DNA from: Galaxea fascicularis
Taxonomy: Eukaryota > Cnidaria > Anthozoa > Scleractinia > Euphylliidae
Reading direction: 5' to 3'
NCBI GenBank assembly: GCA_948470475.1
Contig: OX419338.1
Location: 11,476,747-11,540,746 of the forward strand
Length of the DNA: 64,000 bases
The translations under genes and the position numbers were made by a program. This document shows, in pieces, positions 1 through 28,135 of the stretch. The notes under the pieces are model-generated. The model was not told the DNA's origin. It saw nothing but the letters and a program-made list of their open reading frames with translations, and ran no database searches. Position 1 is the first letter of the stretch. Each line of letters opens with the position of its first letter.

Positions 1-406
1 TTAAGGTGGCTCAAAACAGTTCCCGGCACTTTCCAAGATGTAGATTTTGATGGGTCATTAAATTTTCGAAAATTTAAGGTGGCTCTGAACTCCATGTACG
101 GAATTTATTTAAACTTTGCCAAAAGTTGCATCTCATCCTGCTCATCAAAATTCTATAATAAGAAAAAATTTCACCATGCCGTTTTTGAAATATAAGCACT
201 TAAAGCTGAAATTAAGGGTGGTTTTAGCAGGTCATAGTGTTGTTATGGTAACCTATAGTTTCACAAAAATGATACCAACGTATTCACCAATGATTGGGCA
301 GTTTTTTCATACCATGATTATAGCATCAACTGATAAAGAGTGGTAATAATGACCCATCAAAATCTACGTCTTGGAAAGTGCTGGAAACTGTTTTGAGCCA
401 CCTTAA
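1..406. mobile_element. MITE with ~60-bp terminal inverted repeats, TTAA ends
   Basis: The first ~60 bases are repeated in inverted orientation at about 345-406. The outermost bases are TTAAGGTGGCTC on the left and GAGCCACCTTAA on the right, so the element is bounded by TTAA as expected for a TTAA-targeting DNA transposon relative (Kolobok or piggyBac type; assignment is inference). A second TTAAGGTGGCTC lies internally at about 79-92. There is no transposase. It sits in an ACAT1 intron, downstream of the exon at 470-521 in the gene's direction. The left end coincides with the window edge, so flanking duplication cannot be fully checked. Confidence 0.75.
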
Positions 407-469
407 TGGATCTGATTCCAAAAGACCTTGTCACTATGGGTTGCACAAAAGACAGTATGGTGACCAAAC

Positions 470-7828
<7,359 letters not shown>

Positions 7829-7962
7829 TTTTTTTTTTTTTTTTTATACGCATAAATGAGTAGGTACTTCATGTAACTCACACAACGTACTACAACAATG
7901 AACTAAAGTACAAAGATAACCTTCATGTGGTGTATGGTTGGTGGAACAGCAAGGCTACTGAA
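7829..7962. promoter_or_regulatory. Candidate bidirectional promoter between ACAT1 and macro-domain gene
   Basis: Only 134 bp separate the two opposed start codons. On the ACAT1 side an 18-base T tract (A tract on the gene strand) runs straight into the start codon. That start reads AAAATGGCGACC, close to a YY1-type AANATGGCGG element overlapping the initiator. No TATA box is obvious. Transcription start sites cannot be read from sequence, so promoter function is inferred from spacing alone. Confidence 0.5.
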
Positions 7963-10900
7963 ATGGCAGAAAAACGTTCACCAGAAATTTCTGAAGTAGT
8001 TTTCTATTTGAGGGATATAAACCCAGCAATGACTAAAGCTTGGGAAATAGAGTTTGCTCCCTATAGAAACAATGTGAAGGTATTACAGGTTAATGAGTTA
8101 ATGATTAGATAGTGAAATGACAACGTCAGTGTGCATAAGTGCTTTGAATTGTGACACCCTCGTTATGGAAAAGTTTTCAGTCATTTACAACAATCAGGGC
8201 ATCTTGCTTTGAAATATCGTGGGGGGTTCAAACAGCCCATTTTTGAAGTTGTGAGATCAGTGACCTGGCAGTTTGAGTCGGAAGTGAAGCTGGGTGTAAC
8301 CTTGTTTTGATATAGACCTCACTCCTTTTCCCATGTAAATCATGTTGTTGTTATGCTGTCTACATTTGCACGAGAAAGACAGAGGTTTGTATCAAAACAT
8401 TAGGTCTACCCCAGCCTCACCTATTCTACTGCAACAAGTCGAACTATTTTATTTAATTAAACACCAAAACTGAGGATTTATGGTAGTGTCCACGAGTCAT
8501 GCAAAAAAAGCTCATCGTCTGTCATAATTCAAAGCTTATCCTCACAAACAGTCATTTATTAAATTATCCGAGGCATGTAGTAGACAGTCAAACTATGAAA
8601 ATTAAAAATACGTTTAAATCAGGTGATTATTTGATGACATATATACCCATACTTGGATGCAACATGAGATTTTCGGACAGCAGGAGTGCAGGAGGCAGTG
8701 GTAGAATTTACGAGATGTTGATTCCTATGAGGGAGAGCTTTTTATAGGGGATGCTGGCAAGATTCAAGATAAAACACCAAAAATGTTTTGACACCTCTTC
8801 CCCCTCCCCTCTCCTATGCCTATATTTTTTTGGTAATCCCCCTCTGGATTCCTTAATTTCTTCTCAATTTTGTTATGAACCCCCTCCCTTCCTGCCAGTT
8901 CCTTTCCCCTTCCCCTAGGCATAAAATAATGAATGCTTCCTACTATGGTTCATTGTATGGATTCTTTTGCTGTTGTCAGGTATCATGTGGTGATATTTTT
9001 GAAGATGCCCCAGGGGCAGATGCCATTGTGTCCCCAGCAAACAGCTTTGGTTTCATGGATGGAGGCATAGATATGGTAGGGTCTTGTAGAGTTAAACTGT
9101 AAAATACTAGCATGAAAATATTGCACAAAACTGAATCCAGAAAGTCTAGGTTGGGTCGATCTTTTGGCATTCAACTGTTTCTAGTATCAAAACTCTACTC
9201 TGACTTATCTTCTTCATCCCAGGAGGGACATAAGGCCACAATCATTTCACACCACTGAACCCTGTCCCATGCATGGGCCTGTGCCTCAGCCCATGAGAGT
9301 GTCATCTCATCCAGTTCATTCATCACTGTTCTCTGTCAGATGGTTTTTGGTCTGCCTCCTAATTTCTCCTCCCTCCCAACTTTAAGGTTTGAATTTGTAT
9401 TTGGCTTAGAAATCTTCAAATCAGTTTATTTATCCCATCATTCCAGATAATTTATGGTAATAAATCTGATTCAAAGGAAAAATAAAACTGGTTTTAAGAA
9501 GATGGCAGTGAGGGCACTGAGGGCTGTGACTAAAGATTTTTACGGTCGTATCATTTGCACTATTCAGACTATTTGTGCTTCTGTTATCTTTGTTTTACTG
9601 TGATTACACAGGTATATATTAATCATTTTGGCTGGCAAATGCAGCACAGACTTCAAGCACTGATAAATGTAGATTATGATGGTGAATTACTTGTGGGTCA
9701 AGCTGCTATTATAAAGACACTGTCTCCAGATGACAAGAAGGATGCATTTGAGAATCCGAAGTTTAATGAAGGAAAACTGATAAAGTACCTCATCAGTGCG
9801 CCAACCATGAGGGTCCCAATGGATGTGATTCATAGTGTCAATGCTTACTTGGCTTTCAGGGCTGTAATTAGAGCTGGTAAGTACACTCAACTGTTTGTAG
9901 GTCTAACAGTGACTGGCATCTAGAGCACTTTCCTTCTGCATGGAAAAACCGGTTGTTCCACGAATAAGTGGGACAACAAATGGAACAGTCCTCCCAAGTG
10001 GATATTTCTCTGAAAAAAGGAGTACCTTCAGAGGTATTCCTCCTTTCTCGTTTTTACCCAAATGACCGGAATATCACTGAACCATTTGCTTCATCACACT
10101 AGAACCATGCTCCTTCACAAAAATGTGCGGGTGGTTGCTCCCAAACCCCGAGAAATCTGTACAGTTCCATTTATTGGATAATTCTCACTGGTTTTTTCAT
10201 TCAAGTGGAAAGCAATCAAGTGATTGTACTGTTCCATTTGGCAGAAAATTCTCACCAGTTTTTCCATACAAATGGAAAGATCTCCTAAGTTTTTCTTACC
10301 ACTCTGTCTCTCCAGTCTGTGTCCCATTCCAAGCTCTTATGTGGTTTCATTTGAGATCAGAGGAAATGAGTGACAGGCCTGCACAGACTCCTCATGTGGT
10401 TTTTGTGGTTGCCTGTCCATTTTTTTAACCCTATAAATCCTAAGATCAAAATTGTATTTCTCATTTGATGCCCCTACACATTTCCTATAGAAGAAGTAGG
10501 GAGAAATTGTTAAAATATCAAGCAAATTAGTCTCGAGTGATCCTGTCCTAGCTAGCTTAATTCTCTTAACCACTCAGTTTTATAAAGCGTTGATATTACA
10601 AAGAGAAATTTGATGCTGATCACTCTAACACATTACTTAAACAGCTGACATATAGTCCCTTAAAATCGTTCTTGGGTTTTCACACCTCATAGTAACATCC
10701 ATTGCATTAGCAAGGTATCGTGGCTGAGGGCAAAATCATCATGGGTACCAAACGGACATGAAACATCCATTCAGGCAACTCCAAATGCTGCAGAAACAGG
10801 AATTTCTGATCAAATTTTGATGAAAAATTTGAGTTATGTTTTAAATGTGTGAAATACTAATAAGGCATTACTAACAAACAAGGTGTGAAGCTCCTCAGAC

Positions 10901-11641
10901 ACCCAGGGGCAGATAGTCAGGATGACCCATCCTGACTAATAATTCTCAGTCCCCCGGGGTCTCCAATAATGGGTGTGATATAGCATTTTCTGTAAGCCAC
11001 CAATGCGATCAGTTGCGTGGAAATTTGGGAAAATATTTCAATCACCGATCTTTTTGGGACTTAAAGTTTGGCTATATAACAATCCGTAGGGATCCAACGT
11101 GGTCACCTGTGTATACTCTTCAGAGACCGCAGATCAAAGAAACGATTTGGTGACACAAAAATGATATCATTGGGTGCCTCATTTTTCCTACCATGAAAAA
11201 CTAAATAATTCAAATTCAACGGGATAACCAGCAAACGAAGACATGATTTTAAAATTTTAAATGTTTTTGGACTTTCTTCTCGGACCCTTGTCAGTTGAAG
11301 CGACTTTTAATCAAGTTGACAGTCATCTTTGTTTGAAGGGAATTCTGTGATACGCAACTCAGTTATCAAGAACCAGATTTCCTCCTGTTATTTCCTCCTG
11401 TTGTTTGTCTTTATCTTTAGTTAAGGAACACAACAGAACAGTGAAGAGCGCTGAGGACCAGATCACCAGTGTGTTGTGTCCTGGTCTTGGTACAGCTGTT
11501 GGTAGGATGCCGCCCAAGAGAAGTGCCTTCCAAATGAGACAAGCTTATGAATTTTTTGGGGTGCACAAGGAAAATCCACTGATGAATCCGAAAAGTCTGA
11601 AAAGTGTTTCTAAACATCACCAGCTCTTGTTACGCTATTAA
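7963..11641 (+). CDS. Macro-domain protein (Appr-1''-p / ADP-ribose binding type), four exons, 232 aa
   Basis: Exons 7963-8079, 8980-9075, 9612-9876 and 11421-11641 join in phase with GT/AG junctions. The start ATGGCAGAAAAACG was chosen because it is the first in-frame ATG and has a purine at -3. Macro-domain signatures are GDIFEDAPGADAIVSPAN followed by SFGFMDGGID (residues ~43-70), which forms the ADP-ribose pocket, and CPGLGTAVGRM (~179-189), the distal-ribose and phosphate loop. Residues 71-160 are a long insert and helical region, longer than in minimal macro domains. Members of this fold bind ADP-ribose, and some hydrolyse ADP-ribose-1''-phosphate or O-acetyl-ADP-ribose. Activity here is not proven. 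There is no signal peptide, so the product is probably cytosolic or nuclear. It resembles the stand-alone macro proteins common in bacteria and phages more than vertebrate MACROD or PARP macro domains (impression only). Confidence 0.85.
9195..9385 (-). mobile_element. Fragment of a LINE ORF C-terminus
   Basis: Read on the minus strand this intronic segment gives a stretch including TVMNELDEMTLSWAEAQA and DRVQWCEMIVALCPSWDEED. The DR-x-W and SW-x-EED spacing is typical of the extreme C-terminus of endonuclease-bearing LINE proteins. Only this tail is visible; the reverse transcriptase is absent. It is an old 5'-truncated insertion in the macro-domain gene's intron 2. Confidence 0.55.
10150..10285. 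repeat. Two degenerate ~65-bp tandem units
   Basis: GTTCCATTTATTGGATAATT...CTCACTGGTTTTT and GTTCCATTTGGCAGAAAATT...CTCACCAGTTTTT repeat about 62 bases apart in intron 3 of the macro-domain gene. A related TGGAACAG segment lies just upstream at about 9980. Confidence 0.45.
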
Positions 11642-11992
11642 ACAAGCTCAGTATTTCGCGAAATAATGCAAAGATTTATTGGACTAAAACTAGAAAACTT
11701 GTATCATAAATAGGGATTACTTGAATATTTAACAGAAGTATACAGGTATAGGATACTGTTGTAGCTTAATTCTACTTGTCATTATTTTGTGATTATTCGT
11801 ACTATCTTTTTTAATTTCTTCCCTTCTTTCTATTCTTTTTCTCCACAATTGAGTAATTTATGAATGTACACCTATTCAACCATGTGTAAGTAACTTTACG
11901 GATTATATGTATTCTTATTTGTGAGTACAACCCGTCTGGATTAGCTTTAGTTACCTGCGGATTGTGCAGAATTACAAATTGTTAAATTACGC

Positions 11993-11998
11993 AATAAA
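11993..11998 (+). terminator. Polyadenylation signal AATAAA, macro-domain gene
   Basis: AATAAA lies 352 bp after the macro-domain stop codon and is followed by GT-rich sequence (GTAAGTGTTGTTGTGG), a plausible downstream element. Confidence 0.5.
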
Positions 11999-12022
11999 GT
12001 AAGTGTTGTTGTGGAATACAGT

Positions 12023-12146
12023 AGCCTCCCACGCAGTCGTTTTTAGGGAGTCGTATTTCACCTCCACCCCACTGCTCTCGGGTAAGCAGGCGTTTGTGGG
12101 GTGGAGGTGAAATACGACTCCCCTAAAAACAACTGCGTGGGAGGCT
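12023..12146. mobile_element. Palindromic MITE, ~50-bp arms
   Basis: The left arm starts AGCCTCCCACGCAG and contains GGTGTAAAT-type mirrored sequence GTATTTCACCTCCACCCC. The right arm contains GGGGTGGAGGTGAAATAC and ends CTGCGTGGGAGGCT. The loop is about 30 bp (TGCTCTCGGG...). It lies just past the macro-domain poly(A) signal. Confidence 0.8.
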
Positions 12147-12149
12147 AGG

Positions 12150-14060
12150 AATACAGCTGCGAAGATGTCGAGAACGGCTAAACTTTGACAACTGACTTGT
12201 TAAACACATGTCCAAGGTCGACACTTAGAACTTAGAATAGGTACTCCCCAAATGTAATTTAAATACACTGCAGGAAATGGTCAGCTTCGCTACACCAAGA
12301 AAATAACAGGATCCTGCATTCGGGATTCGGGATTCACAACTATGTAACGGGAAACAACCTTGCACGCCTCCCTGAACAGTCTGGAATAAGTCGTGAATTT
12401 AAGCAAGGACGACACACAAAGGTTTCAATAAAGCAAAATTTGTACACCTGCTCACATGGTGTGGAAAAGTGTCTTACTCAGCATTGTGTAACGTCGGACA
12501 CTATTGTAAATAAGCCAGTACTAAAGTTTAAAAGCCCATGAAACATAACTTGAACTGAATTGAACATTCTGAATTGACATACAACATGAAACGAAAAGTA
12601 TGACCAATGTCATTTCTTTAGAATTATGGCAAAACGACACGTACACCCGTCGTACACCCGTGAAACGACCTCACAAGTGTTACACTAACTTTTATGTAAA
12701 AAACATCGGTTACCGCGTGTACTTGTCACTTCGACAAGAAAGTTTAGACAACGGCGAATTCTGCAACGAATGCTTTTGTGGCTGTGTAAAGACGTAATTG
12801 TGGAACGATGCATACGTGCCATTCACATTCTCATCAGTAATCTTACTGATGAGACTTTTTCCATAGGTACGCACAGTTTTCCAAATTCGTCTCCCAAATC
12901 TTTTTACGGTGTTTTGATTCACCAATTCCTCATTTTCCAAAATGCACTGTTTGCCTCTCAAAACTTTGCATATACGCATTGTTTTCAATTTTCAATTTGG
13001 GTTGTTAAAGTCCAGCGTTTTCCGGGGAATTCCATTTGAATTCATCGCATGGCATCTGCATGTCTTCACCATGGAGGTTCATATAAACTGTCTTCTACAC
13101 CCTTTACTTGAAAGTTTTTGACGGCCAATACAGATGTAGATGCAGACGAAAACGAAGCAGAATGATGCCAAAACGTGCATTTCTACTGGACAGTTGAGAA
13201 GTTGTTGACAAACATTAAGAAGGTGTCTGAGTTACAAGACGAGAATTTTTATAAACACAGCAGGTAGCAAAGAACATTTTACCGACATCAAACTCGTATG
13301 ACTGCAGGCAACATTGATGTTTCTCTCCTGAATTTAACGAGCATGGGTAAAGGACAAGAAGACGAGAAAAACGCAAGGTATGACAGATGGATAGGAAGGA
13401 ATATTAGATGCACAGTCTTATCTCATTGCTTTGCGTGCCAGTATGCACACATAAAAACGAACTCTGCACTCGAAATTTTAGGGTGGGGAATTTTTTTCCT
13501 TGTTGTACTAATTGTTTGCGCATGCAAAACAGATTTTGATTTCTTTTATAATGTGCTATTTCAAAGGTTAGTGTTAGGTCCGTTTTCAGTGTGCCCACGG
13601 TGTTAAATTTGTCTAAAATCGAATTTCTTCACTTAAGTACATGACACTGACTGGGAGCCTGGGCTACCTGTGTGTAAACGCTCAAAAATAGACACCACTG
13701 TTATCATACAGAGGAAAATACATTTTGAAATTAAATTAAATCACGGGAGCTGGAGTGTTGGATTGCGACCTTTTTAAAAAAAATTAGAACCAAAACTGCT
13801 TTTTCTGTTTTACTCAAATCTGACTACCGTTTTCCGGTTTTATCGCCTTCCGGTTTTCAGGTCTTCCCGAGTCTTCCCGGCTTTCCACCTTTCCGGAAAG
13901 TCCGCACACCTCCTTGACACACCTCCCCGATAAGACAAAGCTGGAAAGGTCTTCGCCCTCGTTTTTTCGATCGATTGGAAAAATCCGCGCGCTCAGTTAG
14001 TATCTCAGAAAACTAGGATGATGTCAGCCGAAAAAGCCGTTGATTCCGTGGTATACGGAC
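12150..14060. other. Intergenic spacer, macro-domain gene to malic enzyme
   Basis: No gene recognised. Open frames at 12600-13600 on both strands have no family signature and no convincing splice structure. A perfect 11-bp-stem hairpin (CTCATCAGTAA and its complement, 2-base loop) lies at about 12829-12853. The last ~150 bases before 14061 form the malic enzyme 5' region; an in-frame TGA occurs upstream of the chosen start. Confidence 0.5.
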
Positions 14061-23164
<9,104 letters not shown>

Positions 23165-23467
23165 TTTTGTGTTACCAATGACAAAATAGTTTTGTAGTTT
23201 GACTCAAGCAAAACCAAGATAATTTTAAAAGACTAACAAATAGTGTTTGTGGAGCCAGTGTATCAGTTGCTGGAGAGATAAATTGGGTGCAGAGCATCAC
23301 ACGCCTCCTGTATGACTGCTCCGAGTCGTTCCACGTTTTTAATTCCGAAAATGGTTTTGCTATTTCCTTTGCTCCATCACTCAATCCCATATGTAGTAAA
23401 CTAAGATTACAACCATGAAACTGTATAGCTCTACAACCAAAATTACTATCACGAAAACGGCCAAATG

Positions 23468-23473
23468 AATAAA
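23468..23473 (+). terminator. Possible polyadenylation signal of malic enzyme
   Basis: AATAAA 304 bp after the stop codon, in an A-rich stretch. No other signal is nearer. Weak support. Confidence 0.35.
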
Positions 23474-24750
23474 CAAATTTCATCAAGATATCACCAAAGA
23501 CTGAAGAAAGATATATATATACAGAAGATGAGGAACTTGCTTTTTATAATATTTTGTTTGGGATAAATGGGGTCATTCATTCTGATGTAACGCAAGTGTC
23601 ACGCTTTTCTTTTGAGCTTTCGGTAACGTTTTCGGACAAGGGAATCAAAACTATATACCCGCGAGTGGTTTATGATTCATTTTTTGAGTTCAGTGGTTAA
23701 TGGCCACTTTGATTCTCTCCAGCACCTGCTGCGCTGGCTGGTGTTTGTATTAAGGTTATCTGGTCTTGAGTGGATGGTATTCTTTGTCACACACGGTTTG
23801 TAGTCACTCAATAAGAAGATTATTTATAGTGCATGGCCATAATGCAATGTACAAACTACAAACAAACTTTATTACAACAACATTAGTCATGTACAAATTG
23901 AAGTGCATACGCACCTGAAGGTATAGGAAAGCTAATCGAGTCGGGTGGGTGCAGAAAATACGAAAATACAACAAGAGGGTTGGAAATAAAAATTACAGGA
24001 AGATTACAATATTGTTAAATGAATATTGTAATTAGTTCCAGTTTTTCTTTAATGTTTTTCATTTTTCTAAACCTGGTTTAATTAAACATGTTTAGTTGGT
24101 GTGAATTGGGTAGATATTGTTAAATATCCAAGTTTGTATTTGTTAAATCAGTAATGTTTAGATATTGTGGCTTTTTGTCAAATACTTATGATATCGCATT
24201 TTGAACGTTTTAACCTTTCATATCATAATATATTATTTTTGGTCATATTATACCTAGCGAAACTCAGTTTATTCCATTACAGTAGGTTTGAACGGATAAT
24301 TTATCGTCATAACGTTTTAAAACTAGGTACTAAATTATGATGAGAATTTTTCAGGAACTATTTAATCTATTTAGAAATAAAAAAGATGGGCTCGATTGCT
24401 GTGAATAATGAATACGAATTATTTGGAAAAATACTTAAATTAACTCCAGAAAGCTTGCGTTTTATCCCTGAATTTCTTTCTTAAATGCGCCACGTATTCT
24501 GGTGTACTCACGTAGCTGTCTTCTCTTCTGTCTTCTCTTCTTCAGTCCGCCATGTTTTGGAAAGCAGCGCCAACAGAAAACAGTTTTGGAGTTGCTATAG
24601 ACCTATTTTGGATTATGACACCCAAATCACAATTGGCTTTTATCAGCAGCCCGCAGCTCCTGCTTTTATTCAGTAGTATTCGATATTCAATTCTGATTGG
24701 TCGAGAGCAGTACAATTAATCTTCACAATACTCGTGATTTTGAAAATTCT
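23474..24750. other. Intergenic spacer without recognised gene
   Basis: AT-rich sequence with short random frames only. No splice-supported exon, RNA gene or repeat boundary was recognised before the palindrome that starts at about 24752. Confidence 0.45.
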
Positions 24751-24751
24751 C

Positions 24752-24935
24752 AAATAAGCCATTTCCAAGTTCATGTCTGCCTCCTCTTCAAAGCGAGTCT
24801 AAGAGCGAAGTTTTTGTGATGGTAATTAGTTCCACTTTACATATGAATGAAAACTAATTTTCATGACAAAAACTTCGCACTTAGACTCGCTTTGAAGAGG
24901 AGGCAGACATGAACTCGGAAATTGCCTATTTCACT
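24752..24935. mobile_element. Palindromic MITE, ~75-bp arms
   Basis: Left arm: AAGTTCATGTCTGCCTCC, TTCAAAGCGAGTCTAAG and GCGAAGTTTTTGTGATG. The right arm is their reverse complement, ending GGAGGCAGACATGAACTC. The loop is about 35 bp. Long, nearly perfect arms suggest recent activity or gene-conversion-like homogenisation. Confidence 0.8.
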
Positions 24936-25439
24936 CGCCTAAAGGCTCGTGCAATTTTGAGAACTTTCAAAATCACTCGTACCTATTAATCCCGAATTGT
25001 ACTCGAGGTCGTGCGATTTCCTATACAAAAAAAGCTTGCGTCGTCACTAAGGCGTGCGTTTCTCGAAACCCCCGAAAGTTTTCGTGCCTATCTCGGGTGC
25101 CATAATGTCCTATGTATCTCAAAAACTAAAACGTTTCCTGGCATGAACTTTTGCAACAAATTTTCCCTTTCGTATCTTGAAATCGTGGCAAAAGACCAAC
25201 GTTTTTAGAATCAGCACATCGCAGTTTTAGAAATGGTTTTCGGGACTTCTGAGAAAGAGGCCTCGCGTGCGATCGTCTACACGTATCTGAATATTTTTGA
25301 AAACGGAGGTTTTCGAATTCCTCCTGGGAATTCTTGGTAGGGCGTGCTGCCCGGTTCTTCAAATCCTAACCCTATTCCAGACCAAAACATTCTATCTTCC
25401 AAACCCATTTTCAGACCTGACGTTAATGTGGTTACAGAT

Positions 25440-25978
25440 TTTCCTACTGGCTTTGTTGTAGCGTAATTAATAATGGTAATAATACACTTGAAAAAATTAC
25501 TCGATTGTGATTGGCTGAGAGCAGTGCAGTTCAAGTGTAACACCAGTGCAGAAAGTGTAACACCAGTGCAAAAAAGTGTAACACGAGTGCAAATTACAAC
25601 GAAGATTTCCGAAGTTAAAACCAAGACTCGAAGACTTCCGAAGACCAACCGATGTATTTCGAAGACCACCGAATATCGTGCGAAACCTTCCGAAGATTTC
25701 CGAAGACCACACGAAGATTTCCGAAGATCGGCGAACACTCCCGAAGATCACCAGAATGCTTCCGACGATCACCCGAACACTTCCGAAGATTGCCCGAACG
25801 CTGCCGAAGATTTCCGAAGATTACCCGAACACTTCTGGTAATCTCCGGATATTTTCGAAGCTTCTCCAAGTTTCGGAAGATCGAGGGCAATGCCTTCTGC
25901 GTACCTCAGTAGTCAATGTATGGGCTGAAGCTTTATAAGTAGTCTATTTTTTCAAGTGTATTATTAATAAGTAATCAC

Positions 25979-26012
<34 letters not shown>

Positions 26013-26083
26013 GCTTGTAAATTTTTTCAAAGACCACAAATTGCACTCGCCCTACGGGCTCGTGCAATTTTGTTGGTCTTTGA

Positions 26084-26119
<36 letters not shown>

Positions 26120-26150
26120 TCGGAATCATGTGATTACCTATACTAATTGA
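25440..26150. mobile_element. Composite inverted-repeat element with TTCCGAAGAT minisatellite and terminal hairpin, copy 2
   Basis: ATAATACACTTGAAAAAATT at 25478-25498 is mirrored by TTTTTTCAAGTGTATTATTA at about 25950. Between them are three GTGTAACACCAGTGC-type units (25537-25592) and ~270 bp of (TTCCGAAGAT-N)n minisatellite. After the right repeat comes a near-palindrome, ATCACATGATTTTTCTCG to CGGAATCATGTGAT (25977-26135), centred on CTCGCCCTACGGGCTCG. No protein; translated frames are minisatellite artefacts. Confidence 0.7.
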
Positions 26151-26369
26151 ACTGAGTGGAGTGCAATTTAGTCGAAATCATACTTGTGATTTTAGACCAA
26201 AATTGCACGACACGAAGTTTGTGAAATAGGGCTTGGAGAAAAGACAAATACATTTCAACCCTCTCGTGGTTCCTTTAAAATGATACCCGATTTAAGGATT
26301 TAAGACCATATGGTACGTAAAAACCTATCCACGCTTTAGACCAATCCGGGTTGAATACCTTCTCCAGAC

Positions 26370-26890
26370 TGGAGATTTATGAAAACGCCGGCTGATCGTG
26401 TGCATGTGGAGAGGCGAAAACGGAGGTTTCTAAATACAATGACCGCAGAGGCTCGTGATGTTTCAAAACGTCGGTTTATCGTGTGGACAGGCTAAAATTG
26501 AGGTTTTTGATACGATGACATCATAGGCTCGGCTTGTGATACTAACCGTACTCTGTACGAAAGACTAGCGTATTCCAATCGCTTTTCTCGTATTCGCGTG
26601 GACGAGAAAATACAATTGGAATACGTTAAGTGTGAACGCAGATTTCTTCAAATACGGGGGAAAAATCTCCGTTTTAAAAAGTATCCGGATACGTGCGTAC
26701 GGGGCCTTAGTGCTAACCGTTTTTCTACGAAATGGGAAAACGAAAATCGAACTCCTATTTTTGTTTTCCGTTTTCCGTTTTCCTATTACATTGAAAACGG
26801 AAATCGAACTCTCAGTTTCGTTTACCGCTTTCCTGTTACATTGAAAACGAAATTCACAATTCTATTTTCATTTTTCGTTTTCACACAACT
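26370..26890. repeat. Dispersed GAAAACGG-rich repeat
   Basis: Repeated motifs GAAAACGGAGGTTT, GTGTGGACAGGC and GAAAACGGAAATCGAACTC recur two to three times. A related GAAAACGGAGGTTTTCG lies at about 25300. Probably decayed non-autonomous transposon sequence. Confidence 0.45.
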
Positions 26891-27106
26891 TTCAACAAGA
26901 GAATTTCAATGACTATTTTTTGTCTTTCTTTTTCATAAGACATTCAGTGAAAAAATGGAATTTGAACTTAGATTTTCGTCCAGATTTGTATTAGGAAAGC
27001 GTTGGCACCAAGGTATTCTCATTGTTGTCCTTCAGGTGAGAGAGAGAGAGAGTGAGTCCTGAGTGATTTAAAACAAACGTAACACAGATAACCGCCATGC
27101 AAATAG

Positions 27107-27271
27107 CCTGCGTGGCAGGCGCCAGAAAGAGGGGAAGTGGGCGCGCGCGAAGCGAGGGAAGAGGGAAGCTTCCTTTTCCCTTTCCTCCCCCCCCTGTCGC
27201 GCTCCGCGCTTTCGCGTGTGCGCCCGCTTCGCCCTTCCCTTTCCCTTTCTATCTCCTGCCACGCAGGCTAC
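27107..27271. mobile_element. MITE with AGCCTGCGTGGCAGG ends
   Basis: AGCCTGCGTGGCAGGCG on the left is mirrored by TCCTGCCACGCAGGCT on the right. The interior is CG-rich (GCGCGCGCGAAGCGAGGG), unlike its AT-rich surroundings. Confidence 0.75.
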
Positions 27272-27345
27272 AATTCAAACAGCATTTTATACTTCGACTG
27301 AAATGCTTGCGCAAGACTTATCGGAAACGGCTTTGAACAGGAGCC

Positions 27346-27566
27346 CTGGGGACCGTTTCTCGACGCTCCCGGTAATTACCGGGCCCGTTAGGCAGTTTTG
27401 TTTTCCATTCCAGATGGGAGTTTCAAAAGTTTTGAAAATTATACAGTAAAGTTATCAGCTAAAGAAACAAAATGGACTTCACACCCTACTTTAATTGAGA
27501 TTTTAAGTTCAAAATATAGTTTGTGGGCCCGTGAAGTTAACGGGACCTTCGAGAAACGGGCCCCTG
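27346..27566. mobile_element. MITE with GGGGACCGTTTCTCGA ends
   Basis: GGGGACCGTTTCTCGACG...CCCGGTAA at the left and TTAACGGGACCTTCGAGAAA...CGGGCCCC at the right are imperfect inverted repeats about 220 bp apart. No coding content. Confidence 0.65.
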
Positions 27567-28135
27567 CTTTGAAACTGAAGACACAAACTGAGCCGCAAAA
27601 CAGCAAAACCCCAACAAAGCAAGACCCACGACCCCGAGATTTAGAGCCTCATACACTCTATCAACTCTGTGAGACGGACAAGATTCGATCCGTTGTAAAC
27701 CTTTCCTGATCTAAACCCACCATAACAGTACTTGGTGTATGCTTGGCCTTTTTGTACTTTTGTATAATTATTACCTTTTTCACTGAAAAGACCGTATAAT
27801 GCGTGCACATAACCTGATGGTAAACCCTTACGTAAACGGTTTAAGTTAGCACTTATGTTTCTTCAGATCGAGAAATTCTGTTAGCTATTTTTCTCGACCT
27901 TAAAACTGCGTTACTTGGTCTTTTGAAACAGGACCGTGATATAGTACTGTAAAGTTATAATGATTGCTTTGATAACTTGTGGGATATACACTTTCATCTT
28001 GTGATAAAAAAAAGACATCACTTTTTACTTTTTTCACTTTCTTAGTATATATAAATACAGATTATGGTTTAGAAAAACTATGGAAAATCAGGATATTGAC
28101 ATCAGAGCATGAGTGAATGCAAATGAACGTGAGGG

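Noticed and set aside
7963..11641. Macro-domain gene as bacterial contamination
   Set aside because: Four exons with phase-consistent GT/AG introns and flanking animal genes show it is endogenous.
12829..12853. Perfect small hairpin as a terminator or regulatory RNA
   Set aside because: An 11-bp stem with 2-base loop in intergenic animal DNA has no supporting context; rho-independent terminators do not apply here.
12846..12870. CTGATGA as a hammerhead core start
   Set aside because: No stem II followed by GAAA and no cleavage triplet in range; likewise at 59178 and 17491.
25473..25938. Several frames rich in Arg, Phe, Pro and Glu on both strands
   Set aside because: They are generated by the TTCCGAAGAT minisatellite, which lacks stops in most frames.
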